Source: Austwickia chelonae NBRC 105200
GTDB lineage: Bacteria > Actinomycetota > Actinomycetes > Actinomycetales > Dermatophilaceae
Length of the DNA: 64,000 nt
Reading direction: 5' to 3'
Assembly (NCBI RefSeq): GCF_000298175.1
Contig: NZ_BAGZ01000008.1
Span: 310,001-374,000, forward strand
Shown piece after piece: positions 9,096 through 18,472 of this stretch. The notes beneath the pieces are model-generated. The model saw only the letters and a list, made by a program, of their open reading frames with translations. It searched no databases and had not been told where the DNA came from. The translations under genes and the position numbers were made by a program. How positions within the stretch are numbered: the stretch's first letter is position 1; each line of letters opens with the position of its first letter.

Positions 9096-10321
9096 ACGAC
9101 GAGGCGAGCCGCCTCCCCTGGCGGATGGGCATGGGCACCCTACGCACGGTGACCGGCCTCACCCTGGGGCTGACAGCGGCCGGGCTCACCGCTGCAGCCG
9201 GGGTCGCCGCGGACCGGCTCAGCAGGGACCGGAGGATCGCCCTGGCTCTCGACGAACAGCGAGGCACGACCAAGGACTCCACCTACCACGACGAACCGGA
9301 CCGGCAGCTCGTCGTCCTGGCCAGCGACGGCGTCCCCCTGCACGTCGAGATCGACGAAGCACGAGGCCCGGACCGAGACCGCCCGGCCCGGCCCACAGTG
9401 GTCTTCAGCCACGGATACTGCCTCTCCCGACGGTGCTGGGTCTTCCAACGCAGAGCTCTACGCGAAGCCGGATACCGAGTCGTCCTGTGGGACCAACGAG
9501 GCCACGGCCTGTCCGGAACCGGGGAGACCGACAGCTACCACATCGACCAACTGGGCAGAGACCTCGAGAAAGTCATCGCCGAAGTGGTACCGGAAGGGCC
9601 TCTCATCCTGGTCGGACACTCCATGGGCGGGATGACCCTGATGGCTCTCGGCCTCGACTACCCCGAACTGGTCCGCGAGAGAGTGGTGGGCGCAGCCTTC
9701 GTGGCCACCAGCACCGGAGGCCTGTCCACCGTCTCCTACGGACTGGGAGCCGCCGCAGGCAAAGCGGTGCACCTGTTCGGCCCCACCGCAGCCGGGCATC
9801 TGGCCAGCTTCCAGGGCGCTGTCGACGGCGCCGTCCGGGCAGGCAAGGACGTCATGAACTTCGTCGTCGACTGGGGATCCTTCGGCTCCCCGGTCCCGAT
9901 GAGTATCGCCGAACTCACCACCGACATGATCTTCGCCACCCGCATGGAGGTCATCTCCGCTTTCATGCCCCATTTCGACCGACACGACAAGAGCGAAGCC
10001 CTGGCGACCTTCCGCGGCATCGAGACCCTGGTGCTCAACGGAAGCAGCGACAAACTGACCCCGCCCGCGCACAGCGACGAGATCGTCCGGCTTCTCCCCG
10101 GTGCCGAACACATCGTGATCGAGGACGCCGGACACGTCATCATGCTCGAACACCCGGACATCCTGAACGAACAGCTCCTCGCGCTCCTCAACCGGGCCGA
10201 ACGAGCAGGCCAGCCCCTCACCGATCCCCCGGAGTCCACCCACCCCGTCCGGGTCGTCGACGTCGCCCGTCGCCGCGCCGCCCGCCAGGCGAACAACCGG
10301 ATCAGACGGACCCGGTCCTGA
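9092..10321 (+). CDS. membrane-anchored alpha/beta hydrolase
   Basis: A 409-residue alpha/beta-fold hydrolase of unknown substrate. A hydrophobic N-terminal segment (about residues 11-32) would anchor it in or across the membrane. The fold shows the oxyanion region SHGYCLS, the strand-turn VLWDQRGHGLSG, the nucleophile elbow GHSMGGM (Ser near residue 177), LVLNGSSDKLTPP for the acid strand and DAGHVIMLEHP for the catalytic His. It follows alr with a 4-base overlap and precedes tsaE, a position such hydrolases often hold in actinobacteria. The tail after about 375 is basic and disordered. Confidence 0.88.
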   Translation: MNDEASRLPWRMGMGTLRTVTGLTLGLTAAGLTAAAGVAADRLSRDRRIALALDEQRGTTKDSTYHDEPDRQLVVLASDGVPLHVEIDEARGPDRDRPARPTVVFSHGYCLSRRCWVFQRRALREAGYRVVLWDQRGHGLSGTGETDSYHIDQLGRDLEKVIAEVVPEGPLILVGHSMGGMTLMALGLDYPELVRERVVGAAFVATSTGGLSTVSYGLGAAAGKAVHLFGPTAAGHLASFQGAVDGAVRAGKDVMNFVVDWGSFGSPVPMSIAELTTDMIFATRMEVISAFMPHFDRHDKSEALATFRGIETLVLNGSSDKLTPPAHSDEIVRLLPGAEHIVIEDAGHVIMLEHPDILNEQLLALLNRAERAGQPLTDPPESTHPVRVVDVARRRAARQANNRIRRTRS

Positions 10322-10432
10322 ACGCGTACGGTAGCTGACGGCACGAGCAGGACGACGCCCGCAACAGGCCGTCCTCACGCCCAGGTCGTCTCACATCCGG
10401 CGACCCGGACAACACAGCGGAGGTGGAACTCG

Positions 10433-10957
10433 GTGAGCATCGAGGTCTCGGCAAGGCGGACACTGGTCGACGCAGAAGACACCCGGTCCTGGGGGCGAGC
10501 CCTGGCCTCTGTGCTACAGGCCGGGGACATCGTCCTACTCACCGGGGAACTCGGCGCCGGGAAGACCACGCTCACCCAAGGGCTCGCCGAAGGACTCCAG
10601 GTGCGAGGACCGATCACCAGCCCCACCTTCGTGATCGCCCGGATCCACCCCTCCCTGGTGGACGGCCCTGACCTGGTCCACGTCGACGCCTACCGGATCG
10701 GCGGTTCCCTCGAACTGGAGGACCTGGACCTCGACGCCTCCGTCGACCGCAGCGTCACCGTCGTCGAATGGGGCCACGGCATGGCCGAGACCCTCGCCGA
10801 AAGCTGGTTGGAGGTCGACCTCAGGCGGGCGCTCGCCGACGAAGGGCCTGGGCTGTGCGGTGCAGGGGAGGACGAGGAGGAGGTCTCCGATCCTCGCACC
10901 GTCCGGGCGGTCGGGCACGGTCCTCGATGGGAGGGATTCGCCGGCGCCGTCGGGTGA
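10433..10957 (+). CDS. tsaE: tRNA threonylcarbamoyladenosine biosynthesis ATPase TsaE
   Basis: P-loop ATPase that supports the TsaB-TsaD complex in making t6A37 of ANN-decoding tRNAs. The Walker A motif is GELGAGKTT (about residues 38-46), followed by SPTFVIARIHP, HVDAYRI and VVEWGHGM, all standard for TsaE. At 174 residues it is slightly longer than usual because of an acidic then neutral tail after about residue 130 that is not conserved. GGAGG lies 9 bases before the GTG start. It heads the tsaE-tsaB-rimI-tsaD block. Confidence 0.93.
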   Translation: MSIEVSARRTLVDAEDTRSWGRALASVLQAGDIVLLTGELGAGKTTLTQGLAEGLQVRGPITSPTFVIARIHPSLVDGPDLVHVDAYRIGGSLELEDLDLDASVDRSVTVVEWGHGMAETLAESWLEVDLRRALADEGPGLCGAGEDEEEVSDPRTVRAVGHGPRWEGFAGAVG

Positions 10958-11009
10958 CGGGTGACAACCGTTCGAACTGATCCTGGTCCGGGGTATTCGC
11001 CGGATGGTC

Positions 11010-11015
11010 TAGCCT
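11010..11015 (+). promoter_or_regulatory. putative -10 of a leaderless tsaB promoter
   Basis: TAGCCT ends 7 bases before the tsaB GTG, and no purine-rich ribosome site lies between. tsaB-rimI-tsaD may therefore have their own transcript in addition to read-through from tsaE. Confidence 0.5.
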
Positions 11016-11022
11016 GGAACAC

Positions 11023-11706
11023 GTGCTTCTGCTGGCTTGTGACACCTCGACGAGTGCCATCACCGTGGGTCTGCACGATGGTCGGTCCATCGTCGCAAGT
11101 GAATCCACGATCGACGTTCGAGCACACGCCGAACGGCTCGCTCCTTCGGTGAACGAGGTGCTCCGCCGGGTGGGTGCGACACCGGATGATGTCACCCATG
11201 TCGTGGGTGGCACGGGCCCTGGCCCGTTCACCGGCTTACGGGTGGGTCTGGTGACCGCGCAGGTCTTCGCCTGGTCGGTGGGGCTCACGGCTGCGGGGGT
11301 GTGCAGCTTGGACGCGCTGGCGCACCGGGTGTTGCTCGACGGCTCGGTCGAGGAAGGACAGGAGTTCCTCGTCGCCACGGATGCCCGCCGCAAAGAGGTC
11401 TACTGGGCCACCTACCGGGTGCTTTCGGGTGTGGTGGAACGACAGGAAGGTCCGGCGGTGACGCGCCCGTCCGAACTCCCCGATGAGGTCACGGCGCTGC
11501 CCTGTGCAGGGCGAGGCCCGTTGCTCTACCCGGAGATTCTCCGGCAGGGATGGGACGTCCTCGACGTGGACGGCGGCGCGATGTCCGATCTCGCGGTCCG
11601 TCGTCTTCAGACCGGACAGGTATTGGGCCCCGCCGATCCCGACTACCTTCGCCGCCCTGACGCGGTGCCCGCTCAGGCCAAGCCGGTGATCCCGGTCGGT
11701 CGATGA
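11023..11706 (+). CDS. tsaB: tRNA t6A biosynthesis protein TsaB
   Basis: Scaffold partner of TsaD in t6A formation. It has the ASKHA-type N-terminus LLACDTSTSAITVGLHDG, RAHAERLAPSVNEVL, then VGGTGPGPFTGLRVGLVTA and VATDARRKEVYWATY, all typical. The 227-residue length is normal for the family. GTG at 11023 opens exactly at the conserved N-terminus. The stop overlaps the rimI start by 4 bases (ATGA), so translation is coupled. Function is inferred from family; the linked tsaE and tsaD genes support it. Confidence 0.94.
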   Translation: MLLLACDTSTSAITVGLHDGRSIVASESTIDVRAHAERLAPSVNEVLRRVGATPDDVTHVVGGTGPGPFTGLRVGLVTAQVFAWSVGLTAAGVCSLDALAHRVLLDGSVEEGQEFLVATDARRKEVYWATYRVLSGVVERQEGPAVTRPSELPDEVTALPCAGRGPLLYPEILRQGWDVLDVDGGAMSDLAVRRLQTGQVLGPADPDYLRRPDAVPAQAKPVIPVGR

Positions 11707-12224
11707 GCGCCGGCGGGGACGGCCGCGCTGAGCAATCACTTCCTTCTCCGGGTTCTGGAGCATCCGTCGGAGCCGTCCTGCGGGTGATGCGCTGGCAGGA
11801 CATCCCGGTGCTGGCCGGGATGGAAGCAGAGCTCTTCCACCACGACGCCTGGAGCGAGAACACCTGGTGGTCGGAGCTCGCGGGTCGTCCGCGGCGGACC
11901 TATGTCGTGGGCGAGGACGAGGAAGGGATCTGCGGTTATGCAGGTCTGGATCTCGGTGGTGAGGTCGCCGATGTCATGACCGTGGCCGTGGCTCCTCGAG
12001 CTCAGGGGCGGGGGTACGGTCGGATGCTTCTCGACTGGTTGATGTCGACGGCCCGCCATGCCGGTGCGCGATATCTGATGCTCGAGGTGCGCGCCGACAA
12101 CGACGCCGCGATCGGCTTGTACGAAACGGCAGGATTCATGCGGTTGTCCGTCCGGAGACGGTATTACCAACCCGGTGACGTGGACGCCTACATCATGCGA
12201 AAGGAACTGTGCGATGACGTCTGA
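11703..12224 (+). CDS. rimI: ribosomal-protein-alanine N-acetyltransferase RimI
   Basis: GNAT-fold acetyltransferase. The family acetylates N-terminal amines, in enterobacteria that of ribosomal protein S18. In 173 residues the acetyl-CoA loop [16 protein letters not shown] lies near 95-110 and [19 protein letters not shown] near 121-139, ending in a YIMRKEL tail. About 24 N-terminal residues precede the conserved start ([17 protein letters not shown]). It is flanked by tsaB (4-base overlap) and tsaD (11-base overlap), the common tsaB-rimI-tsaD arrangement. Its true substrate here is not shown by sequence. Confidence 0.92.
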   Translation: MSAGGDGRAEQSLPSPGSGASVGAVLRVMRWQDIPVLAGMEAELFHHDAWSENTWWSELAGRPRRTYVVGEDEEGICGYAGLDLGGEVADVMTVAVAPRAQGRGYGRMLLDWLMSTARHAGARYLMLEVRADNDAAIGLYETAGFMRLSVRRRYYQPGDVDAYIMRKELCDDV

Positions 12225-13299
12225 CGGGCCACTCGTCCTGGGGATCGAGAGCAGCTGCGACGAGACCGGTGTCGGCATCGTCCGCGGTGAGACACTCCTG
12301 TGCGATGCCGTTGCCAGCAGCGTCGAACAGCATGCGCGCTACGGAGGTGTCGTCCCGGAGGTCGCCAGCCGGGCACACGTGGAGGCCATGGTCCCCACCT
12401 TGGAACGGGCCTGCCGTGAGGCCGGTGTCCGTTTGTCGGACCTGGACGCCATCGCGGTGACCGCCGGTCCTGGCCTGGCAGGGGCACTCATGGTGGGGAC
12501 GGCAGCGGCGAAGGCCTTGGCAGCGTCGCTGGACAAGCCGCTCTACGGGGTGAACCACCTGGCCGGTCACGTGGCTGTCGACATCCTGGAGCACGGTCCG
12601 CTGCCCGAACCGACGGTAGCGCTGCTGGTTTCCGGAGGGCATTCCTCTCTTCTGCTGGTCAAGGACGTGACCTGTGATATCACCAGCCTGGGGGACACCA
12701 TCGACGACGCTGCGGGAGAGGCCTTCGACAAAGTGGCCAGAGTCCTCGGGCTGCCTTTCCCCGGCGGGCCCTGGGTGGACAAGGCCGCCCGTGGGATGGC
12801 CGATGTGCCCGGCGTGGATCCGCAGTCCGGCCCTGGCGATCCGGCGTTCGTGTCTTTCCCTCGCGGGTTGACCAGCGGTCGGGACATGGAGCGTCATCGC
12901 TACGACTTCAGCTTCTCCGGGTTGAAGACGGCCGTGGCCCGGTGGGTGGAGGCGCGAGGCGGCGGGGAGGGGCTACCGATCGCGGACGTCGCGGCCAGTT
13001 TCCAGGAGGCGGTGACCGACGTGTTGACGAAGAAGGCCGTCCTGGCCTGTCGGGAGCATGGGGTGACGGATCTTCAGATCGGCGGCGGGGTGGCGGCCAA
13101 CTCCAGGTTGCGAGCGCTGGCCGAGGAGCGTTGTCAGGAGGCCGGGATCCGGCTGCGGGTCCCCCGCCCGGGTCTGTGTACGGACAACGGGGCCATGATC
13201 GCGGCCTTGGGCGCGCAGATGGTCATGCGCGGGCACCGCCCGTCGCGGATGGACCTGACCGCGGACTCCTCGATGACCGTCGCGCAGGTGCTGGTCTGA
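12214..13299 (+). CDS. tsaD: tRNA N6-adenosine threonylcarbamoyltransferase TsaD
   Basis: Transfers the threonylcarbamoyl group to A37 of tRNA. It opens [17 protein letters not shown], has the iron-binding NHLAGH motif (His near residues 113 and 117), then [31 protein letters not shown] and the late CTDNGAMIA motif. Length is 361 residues, as expected. ATG at 12214 is preferred over an upstream in-frame ATG because AAGGA sits just before it and the conserved region follows at once. It overlaps the end of rimI by 11 bases. Confidence 0.96.
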   Translation: MTSDGPLVLGIESSCDETGVGIVRGETLLCDAVASSVEQHARYGGVVPEVASRAHVEAMVPTLERACREAGVRLSDLDAIAVTAGPGLAGALMVGTAAAKALAASLDKPLYGVNHLAGHVAVDILEHGPLPEPTVALLVSGGHSSLLLVKDVTCDITSLGDTIDDAAGEAFDKVARVLGLPFPGGPWVDKAARGMADVPGVDPQSGPGDPAFVSFPRGLTSGRDMERHRYDFSFSGLKTAVARWVEARGGGEGLPIADVAASFQEAVTDVLTKKAVLACREHGVTDLQIGGGVAANSRLRALAEERCQEAGIRLRVPRPGLCTDNGAMIAALGAQMVMRGHRPSRMDLTADSSMTVAQVLV

Positions 13300-13350
13300 G
13301 GCGCTGCTGAGCCGCGGACGTCGCAGGCCTGCAGGACGAGGGAGCATGTC

Positions 13351-14322
13351 ATGAGTGGTCAGGTTGTCGTCGTCGGTGGCATAGGTCTCGAGGAGACCGT
13401 TCATGTGCGCCGGGTGGTCGTGGACCGCTCGGTGGAGGTGGCGGAGCGGGTCGCGACGACCGTGGGTGGCGCTGCGGCGTGGGCTTGTGTGGCTGCCGCG
13501 GCGGCCGGGGCCGCAGTGCGATGTGTGGCGGCCGTCGGCACCGACCGTGCCGGTGTCCTCTGTCGACAGCATCTGGCCCGCGCCGATGTCGATGTCACCG
13601 GCGTCCTTCCTCTGGAGGGGGCCACGACCAGGTTGATTCGACGGTCGGCTGCCGGCGCTGCGGAGGTGGGTTCTACGGGAGCTCTGTCCGAGGACCCGGC
13701 CGATTCTTCCTTGTTGATCCTGCCTGGAGCGGGATGGCCGACGCAGGGGTTGCAGACCGAACGTGTCCTGGGGCGTTGCGAACCGGGTGATGTGCTTCTC
13801 ATCGAATGGTCGGCGCTTCCCGATGCCGACGGGTTGGTCCGGGCAGCCTATGAACGTGACATGCAGATCATGGTTTTACTCGCGCCCTATCCCGTGTCTC
13901 CCTTTCCGATCGACCTGCGACTGGTCGACGTGGCAGTGGTGGACCGGGCCGGAGCGGCTCTGCTGGCTGATGCGGGTGAACTCCCAGGCTCTTTGTGTGT
14001 CACCCTCCCCGGCTACGGTCTCTCCTGGGACGGCCAGACCTCTGTGGCACCGGTCGCGAAGGGGCTGTCGACCGCGGCGGTGGTTACCGACGAACGCGGG
14101 CACGCCGTATTGGCGGGTACGATCGCCGGGCGCCTCGCCTGTGGCGACGATCGACCCCAGGCGGCTCAGGGTGCATTGTCCGCGGCGGGGCAACTCGTCG
14201 TGACATCGGACGACCCGGGAATGACGGGCGCTGTTTCGGCGTCTGCTGAGCCCGGCAGCGCAGCATGGTTGAACCTGAGACCGTGGGCACATCTGCGCCT
14301 GGACGTGGAGGAACTGGGATGA
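13351..14322 (+). CDS. PfkB/ribokinase-family protein, probably degenerate
   Basis: The 323-residue protein has the PfkB shape: a VVVVGG start, a VGGAAAWACVAAAAAG segment where kinases have GGxAxN, then VGTDRAGVLCRQHLARADVDVTGV, which resembles signature 1. Near residue 245, where active enzymes have a DTxGAGDAF-type anion hole and catalytic Asp, this protein reads VTDERGHAVLAG, with His at the aligned Asp position. It may have lost kinase activity or bind a nucleoside or sugar for another purpose. GGAG precedes the ATG by 7 bases. Its stop overlaps the menD start (ATGA), so the two are coupled. Substrate unknown. Confidence 0.75.
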   Translation: MSGQVVVVGGIGLEETVHVRRVVVDRSVEVAERVATTVGGAAAWACVAAAAAGAAVRCVAAVGTDRAGVLCRQHLARADVDVTGVLPLEGATTRLIRRSAAGAAEVGSTGALSEDPADSSLLILPGAGWPTQGLQTERVLGRCEPGDVLLIEWSALPDADGLVRAAYERDMQIMVLLAPYPVSPFPIDLRLVDVAVVDRAGAALLADAGELPGSLCVTLPGYGLSWDGQTSVAPVAKGLSTAAVVTDERGHAVLAGTIAGRLACGDDRPQAAQGALSAAGQLVVTSDDPGMTGAVSASAEPGSAAWLNLRPWAHLRLDVEELG

Positions 14323-16064
14323 ATCCGTCGATGGCCTGCGCCGTGGTGATGGTCGACGAGCTGATCAGGCTCGGTCTGCGGCACGCTGTGCTCTGCCCGG
14401 GTTCCCGGTCGGCGCCTCTCGCCTATGCCTTGGCCGATGCTGATGCCGCAGGTCGGTTGACCTTGCATGTACGGGTGGACGAGCGGAGTGCGGCCTTCCT
14501 GGCTGTGGGGCTGGCCAAGGAGAACCGTGTGCCGGCAGTGGTGGTGACCACGTCGGGGACGGCCGTGGCCAATCTGCATCCAGCGGTTCTTGAGGCCGAC
14601 AGCTCAGGGGTTCCGCTGCTGGTGTTGAGCGCAGACCGTCCGCCGGAGCTGCGGGGCACGGGCGCCAACCAGACGATGGATCAGGTGAAGCTTTTCGGCG
14701 CCGCTGTGCGGTGGGCCCACGACCTGGGTGTGCCGGAGATGCGGGCGGGGCAGCAGTCCGTATGGCGTTCATGTCTCGACCGGGCCTGGTCGGCTGCTGT
14801 CGGTGATCTCGGAGGGCGGCCTGGCCCGGTGCATGTCAATGTTCCGCTCCGGGACCCGCTGCTCCCGGATCTCTCGGAGAGGTCTGAGCAGTGGCCCGAG
14901 GATCTCGACGGACGTCCGGAGGGGCGGCCGTGGACGGCGACCGGGCCGGAGACGAAGAGCGCGTTCACTTCGTCGTCTGTCGTTGAGCCGCTGCCCGATG
15001 TGCCACGGACACTCGTGCTGTTGGGGGATATGAACGATCCGGAGGCCTGCCTCGACGTGGTCGACGGTGCTCAGTCCATGGGATGGCCTGTGGTTGCGGA
15101 GCCTTTCGGGCGGAGGCACTTGCGAGGAGTGGTTCCCCATGGGCCCCTGGCGGTGACGGTCCCGGGGTTTCTGGATTCCCATCTTCCGGAGCGGATCTTG
15201 GTCTTCGGGCGGCTCACGTTGACGCGTTCGTTGGCCGGTTTGCTGCGCACTCCGGGGGTTCCGGTCGAGTCGGTAGCGGCTTCGCAGGCCTGGCCCGATC
15301 CTGGGCACGTGCTCTCCCGGGTGCACCCCTGGGCGTCGTGGCAGGCCCGCCGGCAGTCCGGGTACGGGGTGGCCCGGAGCGACGAGGACTGTTCGTGGAC
15401 TGCGGCGTGGGCAGAGGCTGGGCGTCGCCTGGGCGCGCGGGTGGGCACACTCCTGGAGTCGGAGGAGCTCTGGCCGAGCGGGCCGGCCTTGGCTAAGGCG
15501 GTGCTCTCGGCGTTACCCGCGGGCTCCCGGTTGTTCGTCGGCTCGTCGAATGCGGCGAGGGATGTCGATCTGGCGCGTTCTGCGGACGAGGTGGTGGTCT
15601 TCGCTTCACGGGGGTTGGCCGGCATCGACGGCAATGTCTCCACGGCCTGCGGCCTGGCCTTGGCCGGAGGCTCTCCGACCTATGCTCTGATGGGTGATCT
15701 GACCTTCCTGCACGACGCGAACGCTCTGCTCCTGGGCCCTGACGAACCGGAACCCGATATCACCTTCGTGGTGGCGGACGATTCCGGCGGGGGTATCTTC
15801 GCGACCTTGGAGTATGGGGAGGCCGGCCGGGAGCGTTTCTTCGACCGGGTGTTCGCCACGCCGGTCCGGACGGACCTGGCTGTTGTCGCTGCCGCCAGCG
15901 GTATCTCCACGGTGGAGGCCCATGACCGGGCGGCACTGATGGCTGAGCTGTCGGCCCCTCCGCGGGGGGTGCGTGTGGTGCGGGTGAGTTTGGATCGTTC
16001 GGTACACCGGGAGGTCGGCCGACGTCTTCAGGGAGCTGCCGCAGAAGTCCTGTCCGCTTGTTGA
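14319..16064 (+). CDS. menD: 2-succinyl-5-enolpyruvyl-6-hydroxy-3-cyclohexene-1-carboxylate synthase
   Basis: Thiamine-diphosphate enzyme that joins isochorismate with a succinic semialdehyde unit from 2-oxoglutarate in menaquinone synthesis. Signatures are LRHAVLCPGSRSAPLAYAL at the N-terminus, VTTSGTAVANLHPAVLEA, ADRPPELRGTGANQTMDQ, and in the C-terminal ThDP domain SRGLAGIDGNVSTACGLAL, MGDLTFLHDANALLLG and DDSGGGIF. At 581 residues it has the expected length. It overlaps the PfkB-like gene by 4 bases and converges on menF, which makes its substrate. Confidence 0.95.
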   Translation: MNPSMACAVVMVDELIRLGLRHAVLCPGSRSAPLAYALADADAAGRLTLHVRVDERSAAFLAVGLAKENRVPAVVVTTSGTAVANLHPAVLEADSSGVPLLVLSADRPPELRGTGANQTMDQVKLFGAAVRWAHDLGVPEMRAGQQSVWRSCLDRAWSAAVGDLGGRPGPVHVNVPLRDPLLPDLSERSEQWPEDLDGRPEGRPWTATGPETKSAFTSSSVVEPLPDVPRTLVLLGDMNDPEACLDVVDGAQSMGWPVVAEPFGRRHLRGVVPHGPLAVTVPGFLDSHLPERILVFGRLTLTRSLAGLLRTPGVPVESVAASQAWPDPGHVLSRVHPWASWQARRQSGYGVARSDEDCSWTAAWAEAGRRLGARVGTLLESEELWPSGPALAKAVLSALPAGSRLFVGSSNAARDVDLARSADEVVVFASRGLAGIDGNVSTACGLALAGGSPTYALMGDLTFLHDANALLLGPDEPEPDITFVVADDSGGGIFATLEYGEAGRERFFDRVFATPVRTDLAVVAAASGISTVEAHDRAALMAELSAPPRGVRVVRVSLDRSVHREVGRRLQGAAAEVLSAC

Positions 16065-16107
16065 CCAGGGTGATATCGGAGGGCGGCAGCCGTTCCTCTG
16101 AGTGGGT

Positions 16108-17487
16108 TCAGGGAGCCAACGGGCCGGGGGCGAGCGCGGAACGCATCGGTACCAGTTTCGCGTCGGATTCGGCGAGCTCTGCAGCAGGGTCCGATCCGGC
16201 GACGATGCCGCAGCCGGCGAAGATGCGCATCTGACGGGTGTCCTCCGGGTCGAGGGCACCGCATCGTAGGGCGACGCCCCATTCCCCGTCCCCGGAGGCG
16301 TCGATCCAGCCGACCGGGCCGCTGTATCGGCCTCGGTCCATCTTCTCGAGTTCGGTGATGGTCTGGCTTGCGAGCTGCCGGGGGGTTCCGCACACTGCGG
16401 CCGAGGGGTGCAGCGCGGCGGCCAGCGAGAGCGATGTCGCGCTGTCGGAGACCCAGCCGGTGACATCGGTGGCGAGGTGCATGACATTGGGCAGGTGCAG
16501 CACGAACGGGGTCTCGGGGATGTTCAGTGAGGTGCAGTGGGGGGTCAACGATTCGGCGACGGAACGGACCGCGTACTCGTGTTCTTCGAGGTCTTTGCTG
16601 CTGCGGGCGAGTGATGCCGAGAGGGCCAGGTCGCGTTCGTCGTCGCCGGTTCGTCGGATGGTTCCGGCGAGTACCCGTGAGGTGACCAGGCCTTTCTCCA
16701 ATCTGCAGAGCATTTCCGGGGTAGCTCCGACGAGTCCGTCCACGGCGAAGACCCAGGTGGGGGTGTAGTCGGCGGCCAGCCGACGGAGCAGCCATCGGAC
16801 GGAGAGCGGATTTTCGGTCTCGACGTGCAGATCCCGGGCGAGGACCACCTTGTCGAGGTCGGTGCGGGAGATATGTTCGACGGCGTCTGCGACGGCGGCC
16901 TGCCAGCTCGGTCCGCTGTGGGCGCCGTCGGAGAAGGCGGTCTCCCCAGGAGAGGCCGGTGCTCTTCGCGATGTGTCGGTGGCCTGATGGCGGGTGACGA
17001 AGGATTCGACGAGTTGTCGATGGGCGTTCCGGAGCTCGCCGGTGGTGTGGACGGTCAGCGTGTCGACCACCGTGGTCAACAGGCACTGTTCACCCTCACG
17101 GCGGAGGATCACCTGGGGGACGGTGAGGAGTCCGCCGTGTTCGGAGTCGTCGGCGAAGGCGAATGAGCCGAAAGCCAGTGGTTCTTCCGTTGCCCGGCCG
17201 CTGTCCTGGGTCGAGGTCACCTCGGCGCGGGTGACCACCTGACGCCACCAGTGCTCGGCGTCGCTGAATCGTCGAGGCCCGTTCGTGGCGACCGATGCGA
17301 CCTGTCCCCAACCGACTTTCCCGTTTCCTTCACGTGTCCAGGCGTGGATCTTCGAGGGTGCCCTTCGTCCGGGCAAGGACGACAGGAGGTCGACCGGGTT
17401 CCGCAGAGGTTGGGTGTGGAAGGAGAGCGCTGCCGGGTTGGTTTCGTGCATCGGCTGCTGAGGGGGGGTGGCGGCGGTGTCGTACAT
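16108..17487 (-). CDS. menF: isochorismate synthase
   Basis: Converts chorismate to isochorismate, the entry step of menaquinone synthesis. The C-terminal two-thirds is a chorismate-binding domain: KVVLARDLHVETENPLSV, FAVDGLVGATPEMLCRLE, VLAGTIRRTGDDERDLA, SSKDLEEHEYAV, HPSAAVCGTPR, and GRYSGPVGWIDASGDGEWGVA near the end. ATG at 17487 (459 residues) fits the family length. A longer frame to 17634 would overlap menG's start on the other strand and adds only low-complexity sequence; ATG at 17451 is another candidate. The gene is convergent with menD and divergent from menG. Confidence 0.9.
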   Translation of the reverse strand: MYDTAATPPQQPMHETNPAALSFHTQPLRNPVDLLSSLPGRRAPSKIHAWTREGNGKVGWGQVASVATNGPRRFSDAEHWWRQVVTRAEVTSTQDSGRATEEPLAFGSFAFADDSEHGGLLTVPQVILRREGEQCLLTTVVDTLTVHTTGELRNAHRQLVESFVTRHQATDTSRRAPASPGETAFSDGAHSGPSWQAAVADAVEHISRTDLDKVVLARDLHVETENPLSVRWLLRRLAADYTPTWVFAVDGLVGATPEMLCRLEKGLVTSRVLAGTIRRTGDDERDLALSASLARSSKDLEEHEYAVRSVAESLTPHCTSLNIPETPFVLHLPNVMHLATDVTGWVSDSATSLSLAAALHPSAAVCGTPRQLASQTITELEKMDRGRYSGPVGWIDASGDGEWGVALRCGALDPEDTRQMRIFAGCGIVAGSDPAAELAESDAKLVPMRSALAPGPLAP

Positions 17488-17598
17488 CTCCCGTTCAGGA
17501 TAATCCCTGGCCGGGGTCTGTTCGTCATCGGTGGGGCTGTGGTGCAGGCAGGAGGTCGGGACCGTGGCCGGTGCGCGCAGGCGGCCTCGGTCTTCTGC

Positions 17599-17604
17599 GA
17601 GGAT
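17599..17604 (+). promoter_or_regulatory. putative -10 of a leaderless menG promoter
   Basis: GAGGAT is followed by 7 bases and then GTG at 17612. GAGGA could alternatively serve as a ribosome site at 8-base spacing, so leadered and leaderless readings compete here. Confidence 0.3.
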
Positions 17605-17611
17605 GACCACT

Positions 17612-18304
17612 GTGAATCGCGCCAGCCTCGACAAGCAACCCCGTGACGTAGCGTCGATGTTCGATCAGGTTGCATCCCGTTACGACCTGATGAACGATCT
17701 GATGACCGGGGGGATCGCCCGGTTGTGGCGCCGGGCTCTGGTCGCTGCGGTCGATGCGCGTCCTGGCCAACGGGTCTTGGACATCGCTGCGGGGACGGGC
17801 ACGTCGTCGATGCCTTTCTACCGGGCGGGTGTGCAGGTGGTGCCGGCCGATTTCTCCCTCGGTATGCTCCGGCAGGGTAGGCGTCAGCATCCCGAGCTGC
17901 CTTTCGTCGCGGCCGATGCCACCCGGTTGCCTTTTGCGGATGCGTCTTTCGATGCGGTCACCATGTCCTACGGGCTGCGCAACGTGCAGAACTTTCGGGG
18001 TGCCTTGGCCGAGTTCGCCAGGGTGACCCGTCCTGGGGGTCGTCTGGTCGTCAACGAGTTCTCACAACCGGTGAATCCGCTCTTCCGACGGGTGTATCAG
18101 GAGTACTTGATGGGGGCTCTTCCGGCGATGGCGGCCCGGTTTTCCTCGAATCCCGAGTCCTATGTGTATCTGGCCGAATCCATTCAGTCGTGGCCGTGCC
18201 AGGAGGAGCTCGCCGTGGCAATTCAGGAGGCTGGCTGGCGAGATGTGCAGTGGCGCAACCTGAATGGAGGAATCGTCGCTCTGCACCGGGCGGTGCGGGG
18301 CTGA
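17612..18304 (+). CDS. menG: demethylmenaquinone methyltransferase
   Basis: SAM-dependent methyltransferase (UbiE/MenG family) that performs the final ring methylation of menaquinone. Signatures in 230 residues: [20 protein letters not shown] at the N-terminus, motif [16 protein letters not shown] near residue 55, then [19 protein letters not shown] and [14 protein letters not shown]. The start at GTG 17612 gives the usual actinobacterial N-terminus; ATG at 17603 would add three residues. It is divergent from menF and upstream of menJ. Confidence 0.93.
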   Translation: MNRASLDKQPRDVASMFDQVASRYDLMNDLMTGGIARLWRRALVAAVDARPGQRVLDIAAGTGTSSMPFYRAGVQVVPADFSLGMLRQGRRQHPELPFVAADATRLPFADASFDAVTMSYGLRNVQNFRGALAEFARVTRPGGRLVVNEFSQPVNPLFRRVYQEYLMGALPAMAARFSSNPESYVYLAESIQSWPCQEELAVAIQEAGWRDVQWRNLNGGIVALHRAVRG

Positions 18305-18472
18305 AGGACGTTCCCTGTTGCCTCTACCGTTCTCGATATGGCTGGTCCGCTGTGGCTTCGCTTGCTCCGGAGTCCGGTAAGGTCAAGTCGTTTGCCCCCG
18401 CGTGAATCCGTGAGGGACGCCGCGGTCGGAAGTCGACCGTGGGCCGTCCCGAGCTGACCCTTGAAGGACGCC

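Noticed and set aside
17488-17634. Longer N-terminus for menF
   Set aside because: It would overlap the start of menG on the other strand and adds only low-complexity residues absent from the family.
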